A model generated the notes under the pieces. It was not told the DNA's origin. It was given only the letters and a program-made list of their open reading frames with translations, and did not search any database. From Luteimonas sp. YGD11-2 (GTDB lineage: Bacteria > Pseudomonadota > Gammaproteobacteria > Xanthomonadales > Xanthomonadaceae), in contig NZ_CP035376.1 in assembly GCF_004118975.1 (NCBI RefSeq), forward strand, positions 2,108,001-2,172,000: DNA of 64,000 bases, read 5' to 3'. Shown one piece after another: positions 19,870 to 28,902 of the stretch (position 1 is the first letter of the stretch; the number at the start of each line of letters is the position of its first letter). The position numbers were made by a program, and so were the translations under genes.

Positions 19870-20369
19870 GCGCCGATCCACTCCACGGGGTCGCCGACAC
19901 GCAGCACGCCGCCCTCGATGATGCGCGCGCACAGCCCACCCATGCCGCGCATCGCGTTGTAGCCGCCCGGGCCGAGCGTGGCTTCCATCTGCGAGCAGGG
20001 GTCGCAGGGCGCGGTGCCTTCCAGCACCACCTCGCCGACGCGGAACCGCCAGCCCTTGAGCGCGATCACCGGGATGCCGGACACCACCAGGTTACGCCGC
20101 AGCATCGCCGGAGTGAGCGCCGGCACGCGCGCAAGCGCGGCGATCGCGGGCAGGTGCTCGGCCTGGATCAGGGTGACACCACGCTTGCCGCTGCCACCGG
20201 TGTACCGGTCGCCCTCGAGGCCGCCGCCGGTATGCGCGAGGGTGGCGTCGAGCTCGACCACCGGCGCACCGCGTGACGGGCGCACGCCGATCCACTCGAC
20301 CCGGCCGCTGGCCGGAAAGCGACTCATCAGCCGGTAGAGGTCGGATTCCGGGGGCGGCAGTCGGCTCAT
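19866..20369 (-). CDS. MOSC domain protein
   Basis: A 167-residue stand-alone MOSC domain, the C-terminal sulfur-carrier domain of molybdenum cofactor sulfurases, also found in YiiM-type proteins. The domain shows GLEGDRYTGG, the pattern VTLIQAEHL, NLVVSGI, and the conserved cysteine region APCDPCSQMEATLG with one candidate persulfide cysteine. It may take part in metal-sulfur cofactor or detoxification chemistry. It is coupled to the downstream hydrolase. Confidence 0.9.
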   Translation of the reverse strand: MSRLPPPESDLYRLMSRFPASGRVEWIGVRPSRGAPVVELDATLAHTGGGLEGDRYTGGSGKRGVTLIQAEHLPAIAALARVPALTPAMLRRNLVVSGIPVIALKGWRFRVGEVVLEGTAPCDPCSQMEATLGPGGYNAMRGMGGLCARIIEGGVLRVGDPVEWIGA

Positions 20370-20461
20370 CCGGCGAAATGCTAGCAGGCGCCGCAGCGGT
20401 CACGGGCGCATCGCGCGACATGCCTGCGTATCGCCCCACGCCGCTGCTAGCATCCGCCGGC

Positions 20462-21040
20462 ATGAGGACACCGCTTCCCGCGATCCAGATCGATCACCTG
20501 CCCTATGTATCGCGGCTGCAGGCGCGCGATATCGCCGACATCGATCTCGTGGTCATCCACTGCACGGAACTCCCCGACATGGCGATGGCGCGCGAATACG
20601 GCGAGCGCGTGCTGTATCCGCAGGCCGGCACCGGCGCCGCCGGGCACTGGTATGTGGACCGCGACGGCAGCCTCCACGAATACGTGCCCGCCGGGCGCAT
20701 GGCGCACCACGTGCGTGGTTGGAACCCGCGCTCGGTGGGCATCGAGCTGGTCAACACCGGGCGGTATCCGCACTGGTACGACAGCCGCCACCAGGCGATG
20801 ACCGAGCCCTATCCGGATGCGCAGGTCGATGCGCTGCTGGGCCTGCTCGCCCACCTGCGCGCCGCCCTGCCCGGCCTGCGCTTCATCGCCGGCCACGAGG
20901 ACCTCGACACCGACCGCATGCCCGCCAGCGACGATCCGGCCCGCAGCGTGGCACGCAAGGTCGACCCGGGCCCGCTGTTCCCGTGGCCGCGGGTGCTCGC
21001 GGGGGGCGAGCTCGAGCGCCTGTCGCCGCCTGCGTCCTAG
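20462..21040 (+). CDS. N-acetylmuramoyl-L-alanine amidase, AmpD-like
   Basis: A 192-residue amidase_2 (PGRP-like) enzyme that cleaves the bond between N-acetylmuramic acid and the stem peptide. Zinc ligands are visible: H33 in VVIHCTEL, the histidine in AGHEDLD and the aspartate in KVDPGPLFPW. No signal peptide, which fits a cytosolic AmpD-type role in recycling of muropeptides. The ATG at 20462 was chosen; the frame is open 63 codons upstream but that part overlaps the divergent MOSC promoter. It is divergent from the MOSC gene. Confidence 0.9.
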   Translation: MRTPLPAIQIDHLPYVSRLQARDIADIDLVVIHCTELPDMAMAREYGERVLYPQAGTGAAGHWYVDRDGSLHEYVPAGRMAHHVRGWNPRSVGIELVNTGRYPHWYDSRHQAMTEPYPDAQVDALLGLLAHLRAALPGLRFIAGHEDLDTDRMPASDDPARSVARKVDPGPLFPWPRVLAGGELERLSPPAS

Positions 21041-21077
21041 CCCCCGCGCCGTTGCCGGCGATGCAGGGCGCGCCGCC

Positions 21078-21083
21078 TATAAT
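21078..21083 (+). promoter_or_regulatory. -10 box of tesB
   Basis: A perfect TATAAT at 21078-21083 in GC-rich surroundings, 28 bp before the tesB start. The -35 region at the expected distance is not a good match. Confidence 0.6.
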
Positions 21084-21110
21084 CCGCGGCCCTCCTGCGC
21101 TGCCCTCCGA

Positions 21111-22010
21111 ATGAACCCGCACGTTGCCGAACTGGTCGAACTGCTGACGCTCGAACGCCTGGAAAACGACCTGTTCCGCGGCCAGAGCCGCGACATCGGC
21201 ACCAAGTACGTATTCGGCGGGCAGGTGCTGGGCCAGGCGCTGTCCGCGGCCCAGGCCACGCTGGCGCAGCCGCGCACCGCGCATTCGCTGCATGCCTACT
21301 TCCTGCGTGCCGGCGATGTCGACCATCCGATCGTCTACGAGGTCGACCGCACCCGCGAGGGCGGCAGCTTCTCGGTCCGCCGGGTCACCGCCATCCAGCA
21401 CGGCCGGGTGATCTTCTTCTGCGCGGCCTCGTTCCAGGCCGACGAGGGCGGCGCGGCCACCCACCAGCTGTCGATGCCGGAAGTGCCGGCGCCGGAGGAC
21501 ATCGCGCCGTCGCCGTCGGTGCCCGACGCGGTGCTGGCGACGCTGCCGACCAAGGTGCAGCGCTGGCTGAGCCGCAGCGGCCCGTTCGAGTTCCGCCACG
21601 TCTATCCGCGCGACGAGCTCAACCCGCCCAAGCGCCCGCCCTACCAGCAGGTGTGGTTCCGCCTGGCCGAAGCGGTCGGCGATGCGCCGGAGCTGCACCG
21701 CGCCCTGCTCGCCTACGCATCGGACTTCCACCTGCTGGGTACGGCCACCTTCCCGCACGGGATCAGCTACTACCAGCCCAACGTGCAGATGGCCTCGCTC
21801 GACCATGCACTGTGGTTCCACCGCCCGTTCCGCGTCGACGACTGGCTGCTGTACTCCATCGACAGCCCCAGCGCGCAGGATTCGCGCGGCCTGGCGCGCG
21901 GCATGATCTACGACCGCAATGGCCGCCTGGTGGCCAGCACCGCGCAGGAAGGGTTGATCCGCGTCGTCCGTGACGCCCAGGCCGCGGCCCAGGTGCCGTC
22001 GCACGAATGA
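21111..22010 (+). CDS. tesB: Acyl-CoA thioesterase II (TesB)
   Basis: A 299-residue double hot-dog thioesterase that hydrolyses medium- and long-chain acyl-CoA. It has the two family repeats; motifs include FGGQVLGQALSAAQ near residue 36, HSLHAYFLRAGD, the active-site DHALWFHRPFRVDDWLLY with the catalytic aspartate, and the C-terminal SRGLARGMIYDRNGRLVAS. The length is typical of E. coli TesB. A perfect -10 box is just upstream, and a DUF2007 gene follows 16 bp later. Confidence 0.95.
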   Translation: MNPHVAELVELLTLERLENDLFRGQSRDIGTKYVFGGQVLGQALSAAQATLAQPRTAHSLHAYFLRAGDVDHPIVYEVDRTREGGSFSVRRVTAIQHGRVIFFCAASFQADEGGAATHQLSMPEVPAPEDIAPSPSVPDAVLATLPTKVQRWLSRSGPFEFRHVYPRDELNPPKRPPYQQVWFRLAEAVGDAPELHRALLAYASDFHLLGTATFPHGISYYQPNVQMASLDHALWFHRPFRVDDWLLYSIDSPSAQDSRGLARGMIYDRNGRLVASTAQEGLIRVVRDAQAAAQVPSHE

Positions 22011-22026
22011 CAGAGGTTGCAGCAAC

Positions 22027-22431
22027 GTGAGAGAGGTCTTCAGCAGTCCGCGGCTCGAGAACGTGGAAAAGGTCGCGCAGTGGCTCGAGGAACAGGGCAT
22101 CCCGGTGCGCATCACCAACGGCCGTTCCTACCACGGCAACCGCCGCCGCCACTTCAACTACCGCACCGCCGGCAACACCCCGCAGGCGGCGGTGTGGGTG
22201 ATCCACTCCGAGGACCAGCCGCGCGCGCGCGCGCTGATGCGCGAGGCGGGGCTGTCCGGGCCCACCACGCGCCCGGTCGCACAGTCCCCGGTGGGGACCG
22301 GCAACGCACTGCCGCAGGTTCCGGCCGAACCGGTGCTGCCGCCTTCGGCGCTGCAGCGGATCAGCCGCTTCCGCCGCGTGCTGCTGATCGTCATCGCGGT
22401 GATCGCGGCCATGGCCATCTGGGCGGTCTGA
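22027..22431 (+). CDS. DUF2007-type protein with C-terminal membrane helix
   Basis: A 134-residue protein. The N-terminal 70 residues resemble the DUF2007 putative signal-transducing domain (VFSSPRLENVEKVAQWLEEQGIPVRI, later AVWVIHSEDQPRARALMREAG). A proline-rich linker leads to a single TM helix at about 115-134 (RVLLIVIAVIAAMAIWAV), so it is probably anchored with the domain in the cytosol. I use the GTG at 22027, which has AGAGG about ten bases upstream; there is no closer ATG. Function unknown. Confidence 0.75.
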   Translation: MREVFSSPRLENVEKVAQWLEEQGIPVRITNGRSYHGNRRRHFNYRTAGNTPQAAVWVIHSEDQPRARALMREAGLSGPTTRPVAQSPVGTGNALPQVPAEPVLPPSALQRISRFRRVLLIVIAVIAAMAIWAV

Positions 22432-22523
22432 GCGCGTCATCGCATGGTTGGCGGGTGGCGCGGCGCGCGTCACACTTGGCCCGGCCCTGCGTCAGGGAAT
22501 GACCTCCCGAACCGGACACCGCC

Positions 22524-23666
22524 ATGGACATGGCCTGCGCGCTTCCCATCGACGAGCTGATCTCGCGTGAGCTGCCGGCCGCGGCGCGCGGCGATGCGCA
22601 CGCCTACGGCCGCATCGTCGCCGCCAGCCAGAACACGGTGACCGCGGTGGCGCTGGCGATCACCCGCGACGTGGCCACCAGCGAGGACATCGCCCAGGAG
22701 GCGTTCCTCTCGGCATGGCGGCACCTGCCGCGACTGCAGAACCCCTCGAGCTTCCTGCCGTGGTTGCGGCAGATCACCCGCAACCTCGCCCGCGACCATC
22801 TGCGCGCGAACCGCAACCGCCCGCTGGACGGCGAGGCCGCGGAACTCGCCATCGCCCGCGCCGCCGATCCGGAGCAGTGCCCGGCCGGGCGCCTGCTCGA
22901 CCAGGAACGCGATGCGATCGCCGCCGAACTGATCTCCGAACTGCCCGAGGACAGCCGCGAGGTGCTGCTGCTGTATTACCGCGAGGGCCAGAACTCGAAG
23001 CAGGTGGCGGCGCTGCTGGGGCTGTCGGATGCGGCCGTGCGCAAGCGGCTGTCGCGTGCACGGCGCTGCCTGCGCACCGAACTGCTGGAGCGCTTCCGCG
23101 ATTTCGCCAACGGCAGCGCGCCGGCGACGACGTTCGCGGTGGCGGTGACCGCGGCACTGGGCGGGATCAGCAAGCCGGCGGCAGCGGCCGGCATGGCGAC
23201 CACCGGCAGCACCATCGCCGGTGGCCTCGCCGGCAAGCTGGTCTTCGGTACCGCCGGCGCGGTGGCGTCGGGCATGCTCAGCGGAGTGCTCACCGCGTGG
23301 CTGTTCCGCCGCGTGCTGACCCGCTATGCCGACAACGCAACCGAGCGCCGCGCGATCCTGCGCGCCTACGACACCTACCTGCTGACCGCGCTCGCGTGCG
23401 GGTTCCTCGTCGGTGTCACCTGGCTGGCGGAAACGCGCATCCTCATGTACGCGGCGATCGGCGCCAGTTTCGTGGTGCTCAACTACATCATGCTGGTGCC
23501 GGTGCCGCGGGTCATGAACCCGCTGGTGCAGCGCGATGCGCAACGCAACCCGCGCAATGCCTACTGGCGCACGCTCGGCTACCGGCTGTCGATGGGGCCC
23601 AGCGGGTTGCTGATCAGCAACCTGGTCGTCGCCGGCATCCTGGCGATGTACTACATGCAGGGCTGA
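22524..23666 (+). CDS. ECF sigma factor with C-terminal membrane domain
   Basis: A 380-residue sigma-70 family factor. Residues about 25-95 are region 2 (DVATSEDIAQEAFLSAWRHL), and 130-190 are region 4 (ELPEDSREVLLLYYREGQNSKQVAALLGLSDAAVRKRLSRAR). Some 190 further residues follow, with three or four hydrophobic segments at about 220-250, 285-305, 310-330 and 360-378. No anti-sigma gene is adjacent. ECF groups with fused C-terminal extensions are known; here the tail presumably anchors or restrains the factor at the membrane. Promoter targets are unknown. Confidence 0.9.
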   Translation: MDMACALPIDELISRELPAAARGDAHAYGRIVAASQNTVTAVALAITRDVATSEDIAQEAFLSAWRHLPRLQNPSSFLPWLRQITRNLARDHLRANRNRPLDGEAAELAIARAADPEQCPAGRLLDQERDAIAAELISELPEDSREVLLLYYREGQNSKQVAALLGLSDAAVRKRLSRARRCLRTELLERFRDFANGSAPATTFAVAVTAALGGISKPAAAAGMATTGSTIAGGLAGKLVFGTAGAVASGMLSGVLTAWLFRRVLTRYADNATERRAILRAYDTYLLTALACGFLVGVTWLAETRILMYAAIGASFVVLNYIMLVPVPRVMNPLVQRDAQRNPRNAYWRTLGYRLSMGPSGLLISNLVVAGILAMYYMQG

Positions 23667-23715
23667 TCCGCACCCGGGCCGCATGCCGGCAATCCCTCTG
23701 GGGCAAATGACGACA

Positions 23716-23737
23716 CCCGCGCAGTTGCCTGCGCGGG
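23716..23737. terminator. Hairpin between convergent sigma factor and EF-hand genes
   Basis: A perfect 9-bp stem CCCGCGCAG/CTGCGCGGG (23716-23724 and 23729-23737), loop TTGC, lies between the two convergent stops. There is no T tract. Confidence 0.65.
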
Positions 23738-23772
23738 CGTCCGGTAACGTGCGTGGACCGTTGGATGGGTGC

Positions 23773-24483
23773 TCAGCGGCCGCGCTGCGGACGCAGTTCG
23801 TTGCGCTCAAGGACGCCGTCACCGTTCTCGTCCAACCAGGCGAAGCGGCTGGCGATACGCGGCATCTTCTCGTCGACCTCGACCCGGCTCAGCCGGCCAT
23901 CGCCGTTGAGGTCGGCGGCGCTGAAGCGCTCGTCGAAGCGGCGCTGCATTTCCGCCTCGCGCTGCGGCCGCTGGGCCTCGGACCAGCTGCGCAGTTCGCC
24001 GCGGCTCAGCAGTGAATCGCGGTTGCGGTCGATGGCGTCGAACTGCGCCAGCAGGTCGGGGCGTGCGCGGTGTCCGGTGCGCGCGGCGCGCTTCGGGTCC
24101 GCACCGGCACGTGCCTCACGTGCGGCGTTGGCCGCCTCGAGCTCGCCACGGCTGATGCGGCCGTCGCCATCGGTATCCAGTCGCGCCAGTGCGTCGATGC
24201 CGGCGTGGCGGTGGCCGCCGCGATGGCCGCCACGGGGCCCGTGGCCCTTGCGTGCGCCGCGCAGTTCCTCGCGCTGCAGGCGGCCGTCGCCATTGGCATC
24301 GAGGGCGTCGAAGCGCGCGGCCAGCCGCGTGGATGCCGCGGCTTCGGTGCGGTCGATGACGCCGTCGCTGTTGCTGTCGAGCTGCAGCACGCGGGCGTGG
24401 GGGGCCTGTTCCGGCGGGGCAGCGTGGACACCGGCTGCGGCCAGCATGGCCAGGGTGGCGGCGGCGAGCATGTGGATCTTCAT
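23773..24483 (-). CDS. Secreted protein with six EF-hands
   Basis: A 236-residue protein with a signal peptide (MKIHMLAAATLAMLAAAGVHA, cleavage near residue 21). Six calcium-binding loops can be read in order: DSNSDGVIDRTE, DANGDGRLQREE, DTDGDGRISRGE, DRNRDSLLSRGE, DLNGDGRLSRVE and DENGDGVLERNE. The fourth is weaker, with a serine where glycine is usual. Linkers are arginine-, histidine- and glycine-rich. Likely a periplasmic calcium-binding or buffering protein; no partner gene is obvious. Confidence 0.92.
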   Translation of the reverse strand: MKIHMLAAATLAMLAAAGVHAAPPEQAPHARVLQLDSNSDGVIDRTEAAASTRLAARFDALDANGDGRLQREELRGARKGHGPRGGHRGGHRHAGIDALARLDTDGDGRISRGELEAANAAREARAGADPKRAARTGHRARPDLLAQFDAIDRNRDSLLSRGELRSWSEAQRPQREAEMQRRFDERFSAADLNGDGRLSRVEVDEKMPRIASRFAWLDENGDGVLERNELRPQRGR

Positions 24484-24628
24484 CGTGCCTGTCTCCAGTA
24501 GGCGGCGTGATTGGCCGCTGGTGAGCACATCAACGCCCGCTGCGCCGTGCACGTTGACCGCCGGCCAGCCGCGTTCAGGCGGGCGACAGTCGCAGGCCGC
24601 GCGACCCGCTCCGGTATCCTTCGCGGCG

Positions 24629-25198
24629 ATGCCGTCCTTCCCCACCCTGCCGGCCCGGCTCGTGTCGATCCTCGGCCACCCGCTGCTGGTGTTGCCGCTC
24701 GCGCTGCTGTTGCCGATGGCCACGATCGATGCCGCAGGCACCGCGCGCGCCGCCGCCGGCATCGCGGTATGCGCGGCGCTGGTGCTGGGATGGTCGTGGT
24801 GGCGCGTGCGCCGCGGACACTGGCGGCATGTCGACGCCAGCAACGTGCACGAACGTCGCAGCCTCAATGTGTTCCTGCTGCCGCTGTTCGTGCTTGGCGC
24901 ACTGCTGGCGTCGCCGCAGCCCGGGCTGTCGCTGCGCCTCGCGCTGGCCGCGGCGATCATCGCCGTGGCGCTGCTGGCGACGCGCTGGTGCAAGCTGTCG
25001 CTGCACGCCGCGTTCGCCGTGTATGCCGCGCTGCTGCTGGGCGCATGGCAGCCTGCGGCGGGCGTTGCGATGCTGCTGTTCGCGATCGCCATCATCGCCT
25101 CGCGGCTGGCGCTGGCTCGCCACGGCATGCGCGACGTCGTCGCCGGAGGCGTGGTCGGCGGGCTCGCAGGCCTGCTGGCGGGATGGAGCACCGCGTGA
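24629..25198 (+). CDS. PAP2-like membrane protein
   Basis: A 189-residue protein with about five hydrophobic segments. A late motif [17 protein letters not shown] matches the third phosphatidic-acid-phosphatase-2 motif (SR-x5-H-x3-D), and an upstream SLH resembles the second. The first motif is weak, so activity is uncertain. If active it would dephosphorylate lipid phosphates such as undecaprenyl pyrophosphate. It overlaps the next gene by four bases (GTGA). Confidence 0.7.
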   Translation: MPSFPTLPARLVSILGHPLLVLPLALLLPMATIDAAGTARAAAGIAVCAALVLGWSWWRVRRGHWRHVDASNVHERRSLNVFLLPLFVLGALLASPQPGLSLRLALAAAIIAVALLATRWCKLSLHAAFAVYAALLLGAWQPAAGVAMLLFAIAIIASRLALARHGMRDVVAGGVVGGLAGLLAGWSTA

Positions 25199-25923
25199 GC
25201 GCCGTCAGCGACAACCTGCGCCTGTTCCACACCGGCACCCATGCCTGCGGCTACTGGCCCGAGCGCGAGGCACGCGACCTGGTGCTCGACCCACGCGATG
25301 CGCGGCTGCCGGCGTTCTACGGCCAGGCCCTGCAGTGGGGCTTCCGCCGCTCCGGCGACATCGTCTACCGCCCGCATTGCGCCGGCTGCCGCGCCTGCGT
25401 GCCGGTGCGCATCCCGCTGGACCGTTACCGGCCCGACCGCAGCCAGCGCCGCTGCCTGGCCCGCAATGGCGATGTCGAGGCACGCGTGCGCCCGGCCAGC
25501 CGTGACGACGAGCGGCTGGCGCTGTACCGCCGCTACCTGCAGGCGCGCCATCCGGGCGGCGGCATGGACAGCCACGGCGCTGTCGAGTTCGACCAGTTCC
25601 TGCTCGGCCGCTGGGCGGATGCCCGCTTCCTGGAACTGCGCGCCGGTGGCCGGCTGCTGGCGGTGGCGGTGACCGACCTGGTCGAAGGCGCACTGTCGGC
25701 GGTCTACACCTTCTACGAGCCCGACGAGGCTGCGCGTGGCCTCGGCACGCTGGCGATCCTGCGGCAGATCGAATGGGCCCGGCGCGATGGCCGCCAGCAC
25801 CTGTATCTGGGCTACTGGATCGACGGCCACGGCAAGATGGACTACAAACGCCGGTTCCGCCCGCTGGAACGGTTCGATGGCCGCGGCTGGCGCGACATGT
25901 GCGAGGACGACCCCACCCGATGA
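25195..25923 (+). CDS. bpt: Aspartate/glutamate leucyltransferase Bpt (arginyltransferase family)
   Basis: A 242-residue aminoacyl-tRNA-protein transferase of the Ate1/Bpt family, which attaches leucine to N-terminal Asp or Glu and so marks proteins for ClpAP. The N-terminus [23 protein letters not shown], the [13 protein letters not shown] cysteine motif and the C-terminal [21 protein letters not shown] are diagnostic. I take the GTG at 25195, which overlaps the PAP2 stop and has GGAG six bases before it; an ATG at 25183 is the alternative. It overlaps the next gene by four bases. Confidence 0.93.
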   Translation: MSAVSDNLRLFHTGTHACGYWPEREARDLVLDPRDARLPAFYGQALQWGFRRSGDIVYRPHCAGCRACVPVRIPLDRYRPDRSQRRCLARNGDVEARVRPASRDDERLALYRRYLQARHPGGGMDSHGAVEFDQFLLGRWADARFLELRAGGRLLAVAVTDLVEGALSAVYTFYEPDEAARGLGTLAILRQIEWARRDGRQHLYLGYWIDGHGKMDYKRRFRPLERFDGRGWRDMCEDDPTR

Positions 25924-27134
25924 TGCGACTCCTGCTGCTGCCTGTTGCGCTCGTGCTGCTTGCCGGCTGCGTGCGCGTCAACGTCCACGGCGACCCCGCC
26001 GCCTACCGCCGTGCCATGTCCGATTCCGATCTGCGCGTCGCCACCTACAACGCCTCGCTGTATGCCGACACCGCCGGCGGGCTGGTCGCGCGGCTGGCCA
26101 ATGGCGACGCCGACGCCCGCAAGGTGGCCGCGGTGCTGCAGCGCGTGCGCCCGGACGTGGTGCTCATCAACGAATTCGACTTCGATCCCGACGGGCGCGC
26201 GGCAGACCTGTTCCAGCGCGACTACCTCGAGGTCGCACAGCCCGGGGGCGGTGCCGCGCTGCGCTATCCCTACCGCTACTTCGCGCCGGTCAACACCGGC
26301 GTGGCCAGCGGGCTGGACCTCGACGGCGATGGCCAGGTGGGCGTTGAAGGCCGCGCGTACGGCAACGATGCCTGGGGCTACGGCCTGCACCCGGGCCAGT
26401 ACGGCATGCTGCTGCTGTCGCGCCACCCGATCGACGGCGCACGCGCGCGCACCTTCCAGCACCTGCGCTGGAGCGCGCTGCCGGATGCACGCCGGCCGGT
26501 GCTTCCGGACGGCCGCCCGTTCCATGCCGATGCGGTGTGGTCGCAGTTGCGGCTGTCGTCGAAGTCGCACTGGGACGTGCCGGTGCGCACGCCGCTGGGC
26601 ACCGTGCACATGCTGGCCTCGCACCCCACGCCGCCGGTGTTCGATGGCGCGGAGGACCGCAACGGCCGCCGCAATGCCGACGAGATCCGCCTGTGGCGCG
26701 AATACATCTCGCCCGGCGCGAAGCCATGGCTGTGCGACGACGCCGGCGCCTGCGGCGGGCTGCCCGGGGACGCGCGCTTCGTGATCCTCGGCGACCTCAA
26801 CAACGATCCGGCGGATGGCGACGGGCTGCACGACGCGGTGAACGCACTGCTCGGGCATCCGCGCGTGGTGCGCCATCCCACGCCATCGAGCGCCGGGGCA
26901 CTCGCCGCCGCGCGCGCCGCGCCCGCGGTACATGCCGGCAGGGGCGGCAACCCCGCCCATGGCACCGGTGACTTCGGCGGCCGTGTCGGCGTGCTGCGGC
27001 TGGACTATGCGTTGCCGTCCACCGGCATGCGCCTGGCCGGCACCGGCGTGTACTGGCCGGCACCGGGCGAACCGGGCGCGGACCTCGTCGACGGTTCGGA
27101 CCATCGGCTGGTATGGGTCGACCTCGCACCCTGA
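25920..27134 (+). CDS. Lipoprotein of the endonuclease/exonuclease/phosphatase family
   Basis: A 404-residue protein with a lipoprotein signal ([14 protein letters not shown], lipobox LAGC with C17 or C18). The rest is an EEP domain: [25 protein letters not shown] and the final [11 protein letters not shown] carry the family's catalytic Asn, Glu, Asp and His. Substrate could be nucleic acid, phospholipid or sugar phosphate. It is the third gene of a tightly overlapping PAP2-bpt-EEP operon. Confidence 0.85.
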   Translation: MMRLLLLPVALVLLAGCVRVNVHGDPAAYRRAMSDSDLRVATYNASLYADTAGGLVARLANGDADARKVAAVLQRVRPDVVLINEFDFDPDGRAADLFQRDYLEVAQPGGGAALRYPYRYFAPVNTGVASGLDLDGDGQVGVEGRAYGNDAWGYGLHPGQYGMLLLSRHPIDGARARTFQHLRWSALPDARRPVLPDGRPFHADAVWSQLRLSSKSHWDVPVRTPLGTVHMLASHPTPPVFDGAEDRNGRRNADEIRLWREYISPGAKPWLCDDAGACGGLPGDARFVILGDLNNDPADGDGLHDAVNALLGHPRVVRHPTPSSAGALAAARAAPAVHAGRGGNPAHGTGDFGGRVGVLRLDYALPSTGMRLAGTGVYWPAPGEPGADLVDGSDHRLVWVDLAP

Positions 27135-27192
27135 AAAGCGGTCCGTTGCGGAGCGTGCTGCCCGGCCACGGGACACAGCGGATCGGCGCGGC

Positions 27193-27669
27193 TCAGGATC
27201 CGTCGCGGCGATAGCGTCCGTCGACCCCGCCGCGGAGCCCGCAGCCGCGGTAATCGCTGCTGACCCGGGCGACATCGCCGTCGAATTCGACGCGCACCTG
27301 CGCCGGCTCGGCCTCGAGATCCGCAGCGCTGACGCTGATGGTGTCGCCCTCGAACGGCACCACCGGCGCCTCGATGCGCCCGTCACGCAGTGGCCCACGC
27401 GCGCGGATTTCACAGTCGGCAGCGACGCCGGGGCCATCGGCAGGGTCGCCCCCGGCGACAACCGCAACCTCCCATTCGCCGCCCTGCTGTTCGAGTCTCA
27501 GCGTGCCGGTGCGCGTGCCCTCCAGGTGCCAGAGACCGGCGGGGTCCGGGGCGGCCGGCGCCCGGCCGGCGGGCGCCTCCTGCGCGCAGGCCGCAAGCAA
27601 CGGCGCTGCGCCCAGCGCCATCGCCAGCACCCCCGCATCGCGGCGTCGACGTGTGGGCGTACCGCGCAT
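27193..27669 (-). CDS. Small lipoprotein of unknown function
   Basis: A 158-residue protein with an arginine-rich start, a hydrophobic segment and a lipobox LAAC near residue 28, so it is probably an outer- or inner-membrane lipoprotein. The mature part is beta-rich in appearance, with GLWHLEGTRTGTLRLEQQGGEWEV near the start and a paired-cysteine region near the end (DYRGCGLRGG). I do not recognise a family. Its start lies 1 bp beyond the stop of the LysM gene, so it is probably cotranscribed. Confidence 0.65.
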   Translation of the reverse strand: MRGTPTRRRRDAGVLAMALGAAPLLAACAQEAPAGRAPAAPDPAGLWHLEGTRTGTLRLEQQGGEWEVAVVAGGDPADGPGVAADCEIRARGPLRDGRIEAPVVPFEGDTISVSAADLEAEPAQVRVEFDGDVARVSSDYRGCGLRGGVDGRYRRDGS

Positions 27670-27670
27670 G

Positions 27671-28759
27671 TCAGCGGCCCTCCAGCATGGCGAGCGCGTC
27701 GGCACGTTCGCTGGCGAAGCGGTTGGCGACGCTCTGCTGGGTGGATGCCGGCGAACTGCTGAAATAGACCAGATTGCCGTTGGCGTCGCGGCGCCCGCGC
27801 TCGTCGTAGATCGCATCGATCAGCGCGCGGTCGTAGGTCTCGCCATCGGCGGGCCGGATGCCGCGCGCCTCGACGTTCGCGATCGCGCGATTGACCACCG
27901 CCGACTGCGGCCCGTGCTGCACGGCGGTCGACCACACCGCGTCGCGCACCGCCGGCGAGCGGGTGGTGAGGTCGACGCCGCTGTTGCGCCTGACGTGGGC
28001 CATCTGCACGTCGTAGTGCGTGCGTTCGATAAAGGCGTGCTGCGCGGCGCCGAAGGCGTCGGGCTCGCGCGCGGCGATCACACGCCAAGTCGCGCTGAAG
28101 CCCGCGCTGCCCGGCGCTGCGCCAGCGAATTCCGCCGCCCACCGCGCGCCCTCGTTGGCGAGGAATTCCTGCGGCCTGCCACGGTTGGTGGCCAACTGGT
28201 AGCTGCCGTAGGACACGCCACCCGGGTCGCCCTGCCCGGTCGATACCGTGCCGGGGCCGCGGCCGCCGGTCTCGTAGCGTTCCGACAGCCGACCGGGCAC
28301 GTGGCCGTCGCCGGCACCATTGCCGGCAGGCGGTGACGCATCCGGAGCCGACACCGGTGCCGAGGTTGCAGGCGCGGGGGCCGGCGCGGGCGCGGTGGCG
28401 CTCGCCCCCGGCAGGGCCAGCCACTGACCCGGGTGGATCAGGTCCGGGTTTCGGATCGCCGGATTGGCCGCGACGAGATCGCGTAGCGCGAGGCCCTCGC
28501 GTGCCGCGATCCCCGACAGGGTGTCCCCGGCGCGCACTTCCAGGCCGCGGCTGCCCTGGGGGAGTTCGATCACCTCGCCGGGATAGATGACATCCGGATT
28601 GAGCACGCGCGGGTTGGCCGCCAGCAGCGACTCCAGCGGCACGCCGTAGCGCACGGCGATCGCCGACAGGGTGTCGCCGCGGGCGATCTCATGGCGGTCG
28701 CGGGCCGGCTGCGGGATGCCCGGATCGGACACGCGGTCGCTGACAGGAGAAATGGCCAT
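27671..28759 (-). CDS. Protein with two LysM domains and a lysozyme-like C-terminal domain
   Basis: A 362-residue protein without a classical signal peptide. Two LysM peptidoglycan-binding repeats lie at about 23-70 (HEIARGDTLSAIAVRYGV) and 73-117 (LEVRAGDTLSGIAAREGL). After an alanine/proline linker, residues about 155-362 form a domain beginning LSERYETGGRGPGTVSTGQG-DPGGVSYGSYQLA, with a possible catalytic glutamate, found in bacterial and phage-related peptidoglycan hydrolases. No phage genes are adjacent. The enzyme class is an inference. Confidence 0.78.
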   Translation of the reverse strand: MAISPVSDRVSDPGIPQPARDRHEIARGDTLSAIAVRYGVPLESLLAANPRVLNPDVIYPGEVIELPQGSRGLEVRAGDTLSGIAAREGLALRDLVAANPAIRNPDLIHPGQWLALPGASATAPAPAPAPATSAPVSAPDASPPAGNGAGDGHVPGRLSERYETGGRGPGTVSTGQGDPGGVSYGSYQLATNRGRPQEFLANEGARWAAEFAGAAPGSAGFSATWRVIAAREPDAFGAAQHAFIERTHYDVQMAHVRRNSGVDLTTRSPAVRDAVWSTAVQHGPQSAVVNRAIANVEARGIRPADGETYDRALIDAIYDERGRRDANGNLVYFSSSPASTQQSVANRFASERADALAMLEGR

Positions 28760-28902
28760 GGCAGGGGTCTCCGGTGGATGCCCCGAGTGTCGCGGGCGCG
28801 CCACGCACGGGCATCCCCGGGCCGACCCTAGCCGGCGCGCAGGTGCGACCGGGTTCGCAGCCTGCTGCCGGTGCCGGCGCGCGAAGCCGCAGGACCGACG
28901 GC

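Noticed and set aside
17014..19962. Plus-strand frame of 982 codons over rlmKL
   Set aside because: Antisense shadow; no motif, no plausible start.
27671..28759. Prophage lysis gene
   Set aside because: No other phage gene is adjacent; the LysM protein sits between a lipoprotein and purT.
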